NCBI GenBank assembly: GCA_963769715.1
Contig: CAVYNE010000005.1
Coordinates: forward strand, 124,001-188,000
DNA length: 64,000 bases
Direction: 5' to 3'
From: Palsa-504 sp963769715
GTDB lineage: Bacteria > Actinomycetota > Actinomycetes > Streptosporangiales > Streptosporangiaceae
The position numbers were made by a program, and so were the translations under genes. This document shows, in pieces, positions 48,990 to 60,706 of the stretch (positions within the stretch are counted from its first letter, which is position 1; each line of letters opens with the position of its first letter). Under the pieces are notes generated by a model, which saw only the letters and a program-made list of their open reading frames with translations, was not told where the DNA came from and did no database searches.

Positions 48990-50881
48990 TCAGATGGCGC
49001 GGGAGGCGCGGCCGCGGGCGCGGCCGCGCTCCTTGGCGTCGAGGATGGTCTTGCGCAGGCGGACCGCGACGGCGGTCACCTCCACGCACTCGTCGTCGGC
49101 GCAGAACTCCAGCGCCTGCTCCAGGCTGAGCAGCCGCGGCGGCACCAGCCGCTCGAGTTCCTCCCCGGTGGACTGGCGGACGTTGGTGACCTTGCGCTCG
49201 CGGGTGATGTTGACGTCCATGTCGTCGGGCCTTGAGTTCTCCCCGACGATCATCCCCTCGTACACCTCGGTGCCCGGGGTGACGAACAACGAGCCGCGCT
49301 CCTGCAGGTTGAACATGGCGTACGCGGACGCGCTGCCGGCCCGGTCCGCGACCAGGGAACCGGTCGCGCGGCCCCGCATGGCCCCCAGCCACGGCTCGTA
49401 GCCCTCGAAGACGTGGTGCATGATTCCGGTGCCGCGGGTCTCGGTGAGGAACTGGGTGCGGAAGCCGATCAGGCCGCGCGCGGGCACGATGAACTCGAGC
49501 CTGACCCAGCCGGTGCCGTGGTTGGTCATCGACTCCATCCGGCCTCGCCGCACCGAGATCAGCGAGGTCACCGTGCCCAGGTACTCCTCGGGCACGTCCA
49601 CCGAGAGCCGCTCCACCGGCTCGAAGACGGCGCCGTCCACCTCGCGCGTGACGGCGGCGGGCCGCCCCACGGTCAGCTCGTAGCCCTCCCGCCGCATCGT
49701 CTCCACCAGCACGGCCAGCGCGAGCTCACCGCGGCCGCGGACCTCCCAGGTGTCTGGCCGTTCGGTCGGCAGCACGGCCAGCGACACGTTGCCGACAAGC
49801 TCGCGGTTCAGCCGGTCCCTGACCAGCCGGGCGGTGACCTTGGAGCCCGACTCCCGGCCGGCCAGCAGTGAGGTGTTCACGCCGATCGTCATCGAGATGG
49901 CCGGCTCGTCCACGGTGATCAGCGGCAGCGGCCGCGGGTCGTCCACGTCGGCCAGCGTCTCCCCGATCATGATGTCCGGGATGCCGGCGATGGCCACGAT
50001 GTCCCCGGGCCGGCCGAGTCGGCCTGCACCCGCTCGAGCGCGTCGGTCAGGTAAAGCTCGGAGATCTTGACCCTCTCGATGGAGGCGTCCCGGCGGCACC
50101 AGGCGGCCTGCTGGCCGCGCGAGATCGTGCCGTTGCGGATCCGGCACAGCGCGATGCGCCCCAGGTAGGACGAGGCGTCCAGGTTGGTCACGTGCGCCTG
50201 CAGCGGCGCGCCGACCTCGTACGCGGGCGCCGGGACGGTCGCCTTCAGCATCGTGAACAGCGGCTCCAGGTCCGGCGAATCGGGCATCTCGCCGTCGGCG
50301 GGCCGCGTCAGCGAGGCCCGTCCGGCCCGCGCCGAGGCGTACACGATGGGAAACTCGATCTGCTCCTCGCTCGCGTCCAGATCGATGAACAGCTCGTAGC
50401 AGGCGTCCACCACCTCGGCGATCCGCGCGTCGGGCCGGTCCACCTTGTTCACCACGAGGATCACCGGCAGCCCGGCTTCCAACGTCTTGCGCAGCACGAA
50501 CCTGGTCTGCGGCAGTGGTCCCTCGCTGGCGTCCACGAGCAACAGCACGCCGTCGACCATGGACAGGCCGCGCTCCACCTCGCCGCCGAAATCCGCGTGC
50601 CCGGGCGTGTCCACGATGTTGATGGTCAGCCCGGCGTGGTGCACCGCGGTGTTCTTGGCCAGGATCGTGATGCCCTTCTCCCGCTCCAGGTCACCGGAGT
50701 CCATGACCCGCTCGGCCACGTTCGCGTTCGCGCGGAACGCGCCTGACTGCCACAGCATCGCGTCGACCAGCGTGGTCTTACCATGGTCGACGTGCGCGAC
50801 GATGGCGACGTTGCGCAGATCGTCCCTGGTCGCGATGGCGGCCGGGGTCGTGGAGTCACGGGGCGTCTGCGTTACGGGCAT
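48990..50881 (-). CDS. typA: TypA/BipA ribosome-associated GTPase, one frameshift
   Basis: About 630 codons from the ATG at 50881. The GTPase domain has G1 AHVDHGKTT (about 29-37), G2/G3 DTPGHADFGGE and G4 NKVDRPDA; the C-terminal part includes IVPARGLIGFRTQFLT and a lysine/arginine-rich end. The frame breaks in the GTCCCCGGG stretch at 50002-50009: restoring one C gives AGPGDIVAIAGIPD. This single-base loss in a homopolymer in an otherwise conserved housekeeping gene is most likely a read error. TypA assists 50S assembly and growth under stress. Confidence 0.88.
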
Positions 50882-51067
50882 GCGTGAGTTCTCGTTCGTT
50901 AGGGGTCTGGAGAGCGTCACCGGATCAGGTGACCACTTCTAGTGTATTGAACGCACGATCCTACCCATCATTCCCGAACGGGCCGTAGTGCGTGCCCTGG
51001 GCTCCGCTCTCACGTCACGAGACCGGACGGGTGTTCCAGTGCTCGGCTTGTGCCGTGTTCGCGATGC

Positions 51068-51874
51068 TCATCTATCGTGTCCTCGCCGGTGGATCGTGCC
51101 TGCCGAGTCCGTGATCGCACCCACCCTTACCTCCTCGAGCGCGGCCTGGAGCCGGCCGTCGTCGCCAGCGGAACCGGCGCGCTCGGCCAGTGCCGCGCCG
51201 AGCCGGTCTGCCAGCGTGCTAGCTACGCCTTGGAGCAGCAGGGGCCGGCCGCGCCTGAGCAGGTCGGGCAACTCTCCGGCGCGGCTGGTGGCCGAGACCG
51301 GCGCCCAGATCCGGTCGATGATCAGGCTGGCTAGCGCGCCCGCCAGCGCGCCGAGGTCATCAGCGAGTACCTCGATCAGGTCAAGCGCCTCGCCGACCGG
51401 GACGCCTGCCCGCACCCAGTTGGCCACTAGGCCGAGCAGCGCGGGGCTGCGCACCACGAAGTGGTCCTCGCCGTGCGGGCGCACGAGCCCGATCTGGCTA
51501 GCGCGGCTGAGCGTGGCCGGGTCCAGCGCCGGCAGCCGCTGGAGCAGCTCCGCCCGGGTCAGCCGTAGCGGCGTCTCGTCCAGCGCCGCCTGGCTCTGCT
51601 CGACGCCGAGCAAGGTAACCAGGTCCGTTCCGCTCTCCCACGCCCCGAGCAGGTCGCGGATCCCGGCCAGCGAGTAACCGCGGCGCTGCAGGCGGGCGAT
51701 GAGCTGCAGGCGCTGGACATGCCGGTCGCCGTACAAGCCCAGGCGTCCCCGTCGTTCGGGCGGTGGCAGCAGGCGCATCGTGTGGTACTCGCGGATGGTA
51801 CGGACCGGCAGCTGGACCCGCCGGGCCAGGTCGTCGATGGTCAGCGGTTGGCCCGTCTTCGCCGCGGCTGTCAT
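51068..51874 (-). CDS. MerR-family transcriptional regulator
   Basis: A 268-residue regulator. The N-terminal winged helix (LTIDDLARRVQLPVRTIREYHTMRLLPPPERRGRLGLYGDRHVQRLQLI) is followed by a helix and a large C-terminal effector-binding part. The ATG at 51874 is followed upstream by dyads (51881-51906) that probably are its operator. It is divergent from the phosphotransferase relic, so it may have regulated it. Confidence 0.9.
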   Translation of the reverse strand: MTAAAKTGQPLTIDDLARRVQLPVRTIREYHTMRLLPPPERRGRLGLYGDRHVQRLQLIARLQRRGYSLAGIRDLLGAWESGTDLVTLLGVEQSQAALDETPLRLTRAELLQRLPALDPATLSRASQIGLVRPHGEDHFVVRSPALLGLVANWVRAGVPVGEALDLIEVLADDLGALAGALASLIIDRIWAPVSATSRAGELPDLLRRGRPLLLQGVASTLADRLGAALAERAGSAGDDGRLQAALEEVRVGAITDSAGTIHRRGHDR

Positions 51875-51880
51875 AGCTAG

Positions 51881-51906
51881 ACAGTATCAGAAAACACTGT
51901 TACAGT
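51881..51906. promoter_or_regulatory. MerR operator candidate
   Basis: ACTGT-T-ACAGT (51896-51906), a perfect 11-base dyad, and ACAGT (51881-51885) facing ACTGT at 51896-51900. Between the divergent MerR and phosphotransferase genes. Confidence 0.55.
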
Positions 51907-51932
51907 AAATACCGTGACGGTTGACGACTGGC

Positions 51933-52942
51933 ATGGCCGGGCGGCTGATTGGGGTGCTGCGGAGCGCCACCGGCACGCCGGGCCTTGAGTACGAGCGCCG
52001 GCCCGAGCCGATGCAGGGCGGCTTCTGGGCCGAGCTCCTGTCGTTCTCGCTCGTGAATCCGCCGGATGGCTGGCCGGCCGAGCTTGTCGCCCGGCTGATG
52101 CCCGACCCGGGGCGGCGCGCAAGGAGACAATGTGCAGCGCGCGGCGGCCGCCGCGGGTTTCCCGACGCCGTTCGTGCGGGCGGCCGGCGGTCTGGAGTGA
52201 CGGCCTCGGCCGGGCGTTCATGGTCATGGACCGGGCTGCTGGCGGGTCGGCGCTGTCCGGTCTGGACGGCGGGCTGACCCCGGCCGCCGTGCCGCGCCTG
52301 CTGCGCCGGGTCCCAGAGCTGCTGGCCGGGTCGATGGCGCGGCTGCACGCGCTCGACCTGGACCTGCGTGCGCGGTGAGCTGGAGCAGGTTCGCGAGGTG
52401 CCGGTCACGGTGCCGGGCCTGCTCGGCGCGCTGGCGCGGTTCGCCGATGAGTTCGGGCGTCCGGACCTGGCCGACGCGGCCCGCTGGCTGGCGGATCACC
52501 GGCCTGCGCCGGCTCCGGACGTCATCTGCCACGGTGATCTGCATCCGTTCAACCTGCTCGCCGACGGCGCCCGGGTGACCGTGCTCGACTGGAGCACAGC
52601 GCTGCTCGCGCCGCGAGCGCACGACGTCGCGTTCACCTCGCTGCTGCTCAGCGAGCCGCCGCTGCACGTGCCGGGCTGGCAGCGGCGCTCGTCCGGATGT
52701 TCGGCAGGCTGCTGGCCCGGCGGTTCGTCCGCGGCTACCAGCGCCAGGCGGCTACCACGGTCGGGTCCGCCGAGCTGAGATGGCACCAGGCCGTTGTCTG
52801 CCTGCGCGCGCTCGTCGAGGTGGCCGGATGGGAACATGAGGGCGTAGCCGACACGCGCGCCGGGCATCCGTGGCTGGTGTCCGGGCCGGTCTTCGCCTGG
52901 CGGCTCACGACCCTGACCGGGGCTCCGGTACGGGCACGTTGA
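51933..52942 (+). pseudogene. Aminoglycoside phosphotransferase-like (APH) gene with several frameshifts
   Basis: Plus-strand fragments give, in order, GLEYERRPEPMQGGFWAE, FVRAAGGLE..FMVMDRAAG, EVPVTVPGLLGAL..DEFGRPDLAD, and then CHGDLHPFNLLADG (catalytic HGDLHxxN) with LDWSTALLAPRAHD (metal-binding Asp). Each is in a different frame from its predecessor, so at least three frameshifts (near 52110, 52380 and 52700) break the gene. The family phosphorylates antibiotics, choline or other alcohols. The frame count is too high for chance read errors alone. Confidence 0.75.
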
Positions 52943-53044
52943 GCCGTGCGAGGCGCTGGCCGCCGAGCTGACCGAAGCCGGCGCATGGCCGCGAACCCGC
53001 CGAGGTAACTACGGCGGGGCTAGTGACGGTCAGTCATCGCAGCG

Positions 53045-53072
53045 TGACAGGCGTTCCCGCGGAAACGCCTGT
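53045..53072. terminator. Hairpin between converging units
   Basis: GACAGGCGTT (53045-53054) pairs with AACGCCTGTC (53063-53072), 8-base loop. Lies between the phosphotransferase relic and the 3' end of the inositol operon, so it could serve both directions. Confidence 0.6.
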
Positions 53073-53159
53073 CGCTCGCAACGGCGCGCCGCAGCCCCAC
53101 GACGCTCGTCAGCGCAACCTGGGAACTAGCCGTTACCTGCAGCTTGGCCGGGTCAAGGG

Positions 53160-54035
53160 TCAGGGCGCACTTTCCAGGCCGCCGTGTTTCGCCAGGTACT
53201 GGCGGATCTGCTCTAGGTTGTAGGCGGACGATTCGCGGGCTCGTTCCTCCCAGGCGAAGACGCAGACGCATGCGATGCCGTCGAAGTCCACTTCGGTGAG
53301 GGTGCGGAAGAACAGGTCCCAGTCCACGTCGCCCTGGCCGATGTCGAGATGCTGGTGCACGCGGGCGGACGAGCCGGGCGGGTTCACGATGTAGCGCAGG
53401 CCGGACGAGGCGCGGTGGTCGAACGAGTCCGCGATGTGCACGTGCGTCAGGAGCGGCCCGGCGTACTTGATGATTCCCTCGATGTCACCGCCCTGATGGA
53501 AGGTGTGCGGCGCGCAGTACAGGAACGACACCCAGTCCTTGTCGATGCCGCGGACGAGATCGACGCCCGCCCGGCCGTCCTCGACGAAGTCGTCCGGGTG
53601 CGGTTCGAGCACCAGCCGGATGCCTTCGCGCTCGAAGACGGGCAGCAGTTCCTCCAGCGAGCGCCAGAACTGGGCCTCGCTGACCGAGGGCGCCTCGGGC
53701 CGGCCGTTGAACTCGGAGTTCATCACGTTCACGCCGAGGTCGACGGCGATCTGGATGGCCCGCTTCCAGTAGCGCACCGCCGCCTGGCGCTCGTCCTCGT
53801 CCGGGCCGGACCACCGGTACAGCGGCAGCACCGAGGAGATCTGCACGCCGGCCGCGGACAGCGCCTTGGAGAACGCCGCGATCTGTGCCTTGTCCGCCCG
53901 CGGGTGCAAGAAGAACGGCAGGAAGTCCTCGCGCGGCGAGAGCTCGATGTAGGAATAGCCGAGGTCCGCGACCAAGCCGGGCAGGTCGGTCAGCGGGACC
54001 CGGCGGAACATGTAGGGGTCGAGCGCGATCTTCAA
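53160..54035 (-). CDS. Sugar phosphate isomerase/epimerase (TIM barrel, inositol cluster)
   Basis: A 291-residue xylose-isomerase-like TIM barrel. Metal and substrate residues are in YSYIELSPRED, LVLEPHPDDF, VSFLYCAPHTFHQGG and HVHIADSFDH. It is the last gene of the inositol operon, adjacent to iolG. Such proteins serve as inosose isomerase (IolI), dehydratase (IolE) or IolH; which one cannot be told. The gene starts 1 base after the iolG stop. Confidence 0.88.
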   Translation of the reverse strand: MKIALDPYMFRRVPLTDLPGLVADLGYSYIELSPREDFLPFFLHPRADKAQIAAFSKALSAAGVQISSVLPLYRWSGPDEDERQAAVRYWKRAIQIAVDLGVNVMNSEFNGRPEAPSVSEAQFWRSLEELLPVFEREGIRLVLEPHPDDFVEDGRAGVDLVRGIDKDWVSFLYCAPHTFHQGGDIEGIIKYAGPLLTHVHIADSFDHRASSGLRYIVNPPGSSARVHQHLDIGQGDVDWDLFFRTLTEVDFDGIACVCVFAWEERARESSAYNLEQIRQYLAKHGGLESAP

Positions 54036-54036
54036 A

Positions 54037-55052
54037 TTACTGGGCCTTCGCGTAGAAATCGGGGCGTTCGGGCATGGTCACCGCGGTGCGCTGGCCGGTG
54101 CGCAGCGCCTCCAGGGCGCTGTCGGTGACCGCGGCGGCGGCGTAGCCGTCCCACGAGCTCGGGCCGGTCGACGTCCCGGCGGCCACCGCCGTGAGCCAGT
54201 CCTGGAGTTCCGCGTCGTAGGCCCGGACGAACCGGTCACGCCAGTCGACGGGGACCCGGCCGCCGTGCCGTCCGGCCGCCCGCAGCGTCACCTCGCTGAC
54301 GTCGGCCAGGGCCACCGTGCCGGTCTCGCCGACGACCTCGCCGCGGACGTCGTAGCCGTACCGGGCGTTGAGGAACAGCTCGTCGTCGACGAGTACGCCG
54401 CTGGCCATCTCGAGCACCAGGATCAGCGGATCCTGCAGGTCGGCGGCGGCTTGGCCGCTCCGGCGCGGCTTCAGCACGCTGGCCGCCACGATCTCCTCCC
54501 CGAACAGCCACCGGACCAGGTCGATCTCGTGTACGGCCGAGTCGCTGATGATCATCTCCGTGGTGAAGCCGTACGGCGGCACGGACGGGTTGCGGTGCGC
54601 GCAGTGCATCAGCAGCGGCGCGCCGATGCTGCCGTCCTCCACGGCGGCCTTCATGGCTAGGTAGCCCACGTCGTAGCGGCGCATGAAGCCGACCTGGACC
54701 AGCCGACGGCCGGCGGCCATCTCGGCATCCATGATCCGCAGGCAGGCGTCGCTGGTCGGCGCGAGCGGCTTCTCGCAGAACACCGGCTTGCCGGCGCCGA
54801 TCGCCGCGACGACCTGCTCCTCGTGGGCCGGGCCCCAGGACGCGACGAGGACCGCGTCCACGCCAGCGTCCGCGATGAGATCGGCGGCCGTCGCGTGTAC
54901 TGCCGCGCCGGGCAGGCCCGCCGCGGCCTGCCCGGCGCGGGCTGTGTCGACGTCGTTGACGGCCGTGACGGATCCGCCGGTGAGGACCTGCGAGATCCTG
55001 CGGATGTGGTCCTGGCCGATCATGCCGACGCCGATGACGCCAACCCCGACTG

Positions 55053-55056
<4 letters not shown>
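54037..55056 (-). CDS. iolG: Inositol 2-dehydrogenase (Gfo/Idh/MocA family)
   Basis: A 339-residue Gfo/Idh/MocA enzyme starting MTVGVGVIGVGMIGQDH (GxGxxG Rossmann), with the hallmark EKPLAP near residue 95 and DSAVHEIDLVRWLFGEE near 175. In the context of iolB, iolD and iolA it should oxidise myo-inositol to 2-keto-myo-inositol with NAD. A second possible start upstream (an open frame to 55890) is the overlapping frame of the isomerase and is rejected. ATGA overlap with the gene upstream (55053-55056). Confidence 0.9.
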
Positions 55057-56971
<1,915 letters not shown>

Positions 56972-56975
<4 letters not shown>

Positions 56976-58030
56976 GCCGCTGCCTCCGCACGACGCCGGA
57001 TAAAGGTGTTGAGCAGGATCGCGCCCAGCAGCAGCAGGCCCACGAAGGTCTGGAACCAGTCGGGGTTCCACCCGGCGTAGACGATGCCCTGGTTGACCAT
57101 GCCGAAGATCAGCGCGCCGATCGCGGCGCCGACCGCGGACCCGTAGCCGCCGGTCAGCAGGCACCCGCCGACCACCGCCGCGATGATGTAGACGAATTCG
57201 TTGCCCACGCCCTGGCTGGTCTGGATGGTGTTGAACAGGAACAGCGTGTGCATGCCGGTGAACCAGGCCATCAGGCCCACCGCCATGAACAGGCCGATCT
57301 TCACCCTGCCCACCGGCACGCCCACCGCCCGGGCGGACACCGGCGAGCCGCCGGCCGAGAAGATCCAGTTACCGATGCGGGTCCGCAGCAGGATCCAGGT
57401 CGCGATCGCGACGAAGACGAGCCAGTAGATCACGCTGGTCCTGATGTTCACCCCCCCGACGGTGAAGCTGCCCGAGAACACGACCCGTGCGGAGCTGAAG
57501 CCCTGCAGGGTCGAGATGTCCGGGCTGGCCACCTGGTTGGTGATGGTCTGGGTCAGGGCAATATTCAGCCCCTGGAGCACGAAGAACGTACCCAAGGTGA
57601 CCAGGAAGCTCGGGATCCCGGTCTTGACCACGATCCAGCCGTTCAGGAACCCGATCAGCAGGGACAGGCCCAGCGCGACCAGCACCCCGACCCAGGCGTT
57701 GGTGGTGAACTCGTAGCTGAACAACGAGGCGCACAGCGCCGAGCTGGTGACCGCGACGCCCGCGGACAGGTCGAACTCGCCGCCGATCATCAGCAGCGCG
57801 ATCGGCGTGACCATCAGGCCGTAGGTCGAGGTGACGTACAGCACGCTCGAGAACGAGGACGCGTTGCGGAACGGCGGCGCGACGATGAAGAAGAAGACGT
57901 AGATGACGATGGCACCGGCCACCGCGCCGGCCTCGGGACGGGCCAGCAGCCGGGCCATGCCCGACTTCCGGCCGAACCGCTCATCGCGGATCGGCGGCGG
58001 GGTGACAGGAGCTTCCGCTGTCGCAGTCAT
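56972..58030 (-). CDS. Sugar (inositol) ABC transporter permease
   Basis: A 352-residue ribose/inositol-type permease with about nine transmembrane helices and a conserved GEFDLSAGVAVTSSALCA segment. ATG 58030 is used because an AGAGAGG site lies just upstream and the N-terminus MTATAEAPVTPPPIRDE is typical; a start at 58081 would cover that leader. It overlaps the ATPase by 4 bases. Together with 58091 and 55053 it forms an importer for inositol. Confidence 0.92.
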
Positions 58031-58090
58031 GAAAACCTCTCTTTCTGCGTGCGGGGTCACCTGAAGGGGGTGACCCCGCACGACAATCTC

Positions 58091-59107
58091 TTAGCGGGTG
58101 CCCCGCGCTGCGTAGGCAGCCACCTGGGCGACATTGCTGGCGTCGATGAAGGCCGGGCCGGTCAGCACGGTCACGCCGCCGCCCAGGACGTCGCCGTTGG
58201 TCAGGTACAGCCACAGCGAGTCGACCGACACATAGCCCTGCAGGTACGGCTGCTGGTCCACGGCCCACTGCACTTGCCCGGACTTGATCTTGGCGATCTC
58301 GGCGGCGTTGGTGTCGAAGGTGTAGAGCTTGGTGGTGCTGTGCGCCGCGGCGATGGCCTGGATGGCCACGAGCGCGACCGGCGCGCCGAGGGTGATGACG
58401 GCGTCGATGCTCTTGTTCCTGGTGAGCTCGGCGGTCATCGAGGACAGCATGGCCGAGTTGTCCTCGCCGTTCACGTAGAGCTTGCTCATCGTGCCCTCGG
58501 AGCCGAGGCCCGCTTCACGCCCGCGCACCGGGCCTCGAGCTGGACCTGGCCCTGGGCCTGCAGCACGCAGAGCACGTTCTTGGCGCCTTCCGACGCGAGC
58601 CGCTTGCCCGCCGCGACGCCCGCGATGGATTCGTCCTGTCCGAAGAACGATCATCCCGCCGCACTGCTGCCAGTTGTTGACGCCCGCGTTGAACATGACC
58701 ACGGGGATCCCGGCCGCCCTGGCCGCCTTGACCGTCGGGCAGATGGCCGCCGGGGCGGGGTCGGTGACCGCGATGCCGTTGACCTTGCTGTTGATCGCGT
58801 CCGTGATCAGCTGGGCCTGCTTGGTGGGGTCGGGGTCACTGGAGTACTTCAGCGTGATGTTGTCCTTGGCGGCCGCGGCGGTCGCGCCGGCCCGGATGAT
58901 GTCCCAGAAGGTGTCACCGGGCGCGGCGTGGGTGATCATCGCGATCGTGTAGTGCGGCGTGTTGGCGTGGCCGGCCGCCACGCTCGTTTGGCCCGCCGCG
59001 GCGGCCTCCGCGGCCCTCTTGCCGCCGGTGGAGGAGCAGGCGGCCAGGACGAGGGCGAGAATCGCCATCACCGCGATGCCTACTGCTCGCTTTCTTGATC
59101 TGAACAT
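58091..59107 (-). CDS. Sugar ABC transporter substrate-binding lipoprotein, with two compensating frameshifts
   Basis: A 338-residue protein with signal peptide and lipobox LVLAAC. The ribose-binding type fold is seen in ITHAAPGDTFWDIIRAGA, NSKVNGIAVTDPAP, VVMFNAGVNNW, then from about residue 153 to 198 (58648-58513) the frame is wrong; the correct alternative reads FFGQDESIAGVAAGKRLAS and CVLQAQGQVQLEARCAG. An extra base near 58648 and a missing base near 58513 would explain it. After that the frame is correct (SKLYVNGEDNSAML...). The product is therefore either miscalled or altered in a 46-residue segment. Confidence 0.85.
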   Translation of the reverse strand: MFRSRKRAVGIAVMAILALVLAACSSTGGKRAAEAAAAGQTSVAAGHANTPHYTIAMITHAAPGDTFWDIIRAGATAAAAKDNITLKYSSDPDPTKQAQLITDAINSKVNGIAVTDPAPAAICPTVKAARAAGIPVVMFNAGVNNWQQCGGMIVLRTGRIHRGRRGGQAARVGRRQERALRAAGPGPGPARGPVRGREAGLGSEGTMSKLYVNGEDNSAMLSSMTAELTRNKSIDAVITLGAPVALVAIQAIAAAHSTTKLYTFDTNAAEIAKIKSGQVQWAVDQQPYLQGYVSVDSLWLYLTNGDVLGGGVTVLTGPAFIDASNVAQVAAYAARGTR

Positions 59108-59166
59108 CTGATACCTCCGTGTGCGGACGATCTGTCTGGTTTGCGGGGTGGACCTGGCCGTTCCGG

Positions 59167-60689
59167 TCAGGTGGCGGTCGGGAAATGCATGTGCGTACGG
59201 TGGTGCTCTTGGTAGGCGCTGTCTGGCCAGCGACTGGTGATGGCCTTGGCGTGGGTGTAGAAGCGGATGCCTTCGGGGCCGTGCACGTGGGTGTCGCCGA
59301 ACAGCGAGTCCTTCCACCCGCCGAAGGAGTAGAAGGCCATCGGCACCGGGATCGGGACGTTGATGCCGATCATCCCGACCTGGACCTCACGCTGGAATTT
59401 CTTCGCCGCCTGCCCGCTGGAGGTGAAGATCGCGGTGCCGTTGCCGTAGGGGTTGGCGTTGACGACGTCGATGGCCTCGCCAAACGTCTCGGCCCGGAGG
59501 ATGACCAGCACCGGGCCGAAGATCTCGTCGGTGTAGATGTCCATGTCGGTGGTGACGTGGTCGAACAGGCACGGGCCGACGAAGAAGCCGTTCTCGTGGC
59601 CGGCCACGTTCAGGCCGCGGCCGTCGACGACGAGGGTGGCGCCGGCCTGCTCGCCGCGGCCGACGTAGCCGACGATGCGGTCCCTGGCCTCCGGCGTGAC
59701 CACCGGGCCCATGTCGGACGCCCGGTCGCGGCCCGGACCGACCTTGGTGTCCTCGGCCTTTTGCTTCAGCTTCGCGACCAGGGCGTCACCCGCGTCGCCC
59801 ACGGCGACGACCGCGGAGATGGCCATGCACCGCTGGCCGGCCGATCCGTAGCCCGCCGCGGTGATGTGGTTGGCGGCGAACTCCATGTCCGCGTCGGGCA
59901 GCACGACGGCGTGGTTCTTCGCGCCGCCGAGGGCCTGCACGCGCTTGCCGTTGGCCGTGGCCCGCTGGTGCACGTACCTGGCGATCGGGGTCGAGCCGAC
60001 GAACGACACCGCCGCGATGCCGGGGTGGTCCAGGATCGCGTCGACGGCGACCTTGTCCCCGTGCACGACGTTGAAGACCCCCTCGGGCAGCCCGGCCTCG
60101 GCGTAGAGGCGGGCGATGAAGTTCGACACGGACGGGTCGCGTTCGCTCGGCTTGAGGACGAAGGTGTTCCCGGCGGCGATCGCGATGGGATGCATCCACA
60201 TGGGCACCATGACGGGGAAGTTGAAGGGGGTGATCCCGGCGCAGACGCCGAGCGGCTGCCGGAACGAGTAGGCGTCCACGTCGGTGGAGACCTGCTCGGA
60301 GTACTCGCCCTTGAGCAGGGTCGGGATGCCGCACGCGTACTCCACCACCTCCAGGCCGCGGATGACCTCGCCCTTGGCGTCGGAGACGACCTTGCCGTGC
60401 TCGTCGGCGACGAGCTCGGACAGTTCGTCGGTGTGCCGCTCCATGAGGTCACGCAGCGCGAACATGACGCGCGCCCGGCGGATGAGCGAGACGTCGCGCC
60501 ACTCCGCCGAACGCCTTGCTGGCCGCCGCCACGGCGGCGTCGACGTCGGCGGTTTCGGCCAGCGCGACCTGGGCCTGCGCCGCCCCGGTCGCGGGGTTCC
60601 AGACTGTGCCGAACCTCGTCGAGGCTCCGGTCGTCTCCGAGCCGGCAATCCAGTGTTGAATAGTGCGCTCCCTGCTGGATAGTACGCAT
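59167..60689 (-). CDS. iolA: Methylmalonate-semialdehyde dehydrogenase (IolA/MmsA), N-terminus disturbed
   Basis: About 500 codons. The mature part begins EWRDVSLIRRARVMFALRDLM and includes VLKPSERDPSVSNFI, FVGSTPIARYVHQ, QALGGAKNHAVV and the catalytic cysteine in AGQRCMAISAVV. CoA-dependent MmsA oxidises methylmalonate or malonate semialdehyde in inositol catabolism. The N-terminal 65 codons are in other frames: ATG 60689 opens MRTIQQ, then after a short duplicate RTIQHWIAGSETTGAS is in a second frame and a third frame begins near 60511. One or two of these are probably read errors. Confidence 0.85.
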
Positions 60690-60706
60690 CCGTAATTTCA
60701 GCCCTT

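Noticed and set aside
48634..49392. 252-codon minus-strand frame overlapping the typA end
   Set aside because: It reads typA in a wrong frame and continues into low-complexity DNA; composition is Arg/Gly/Pro-rich noise.
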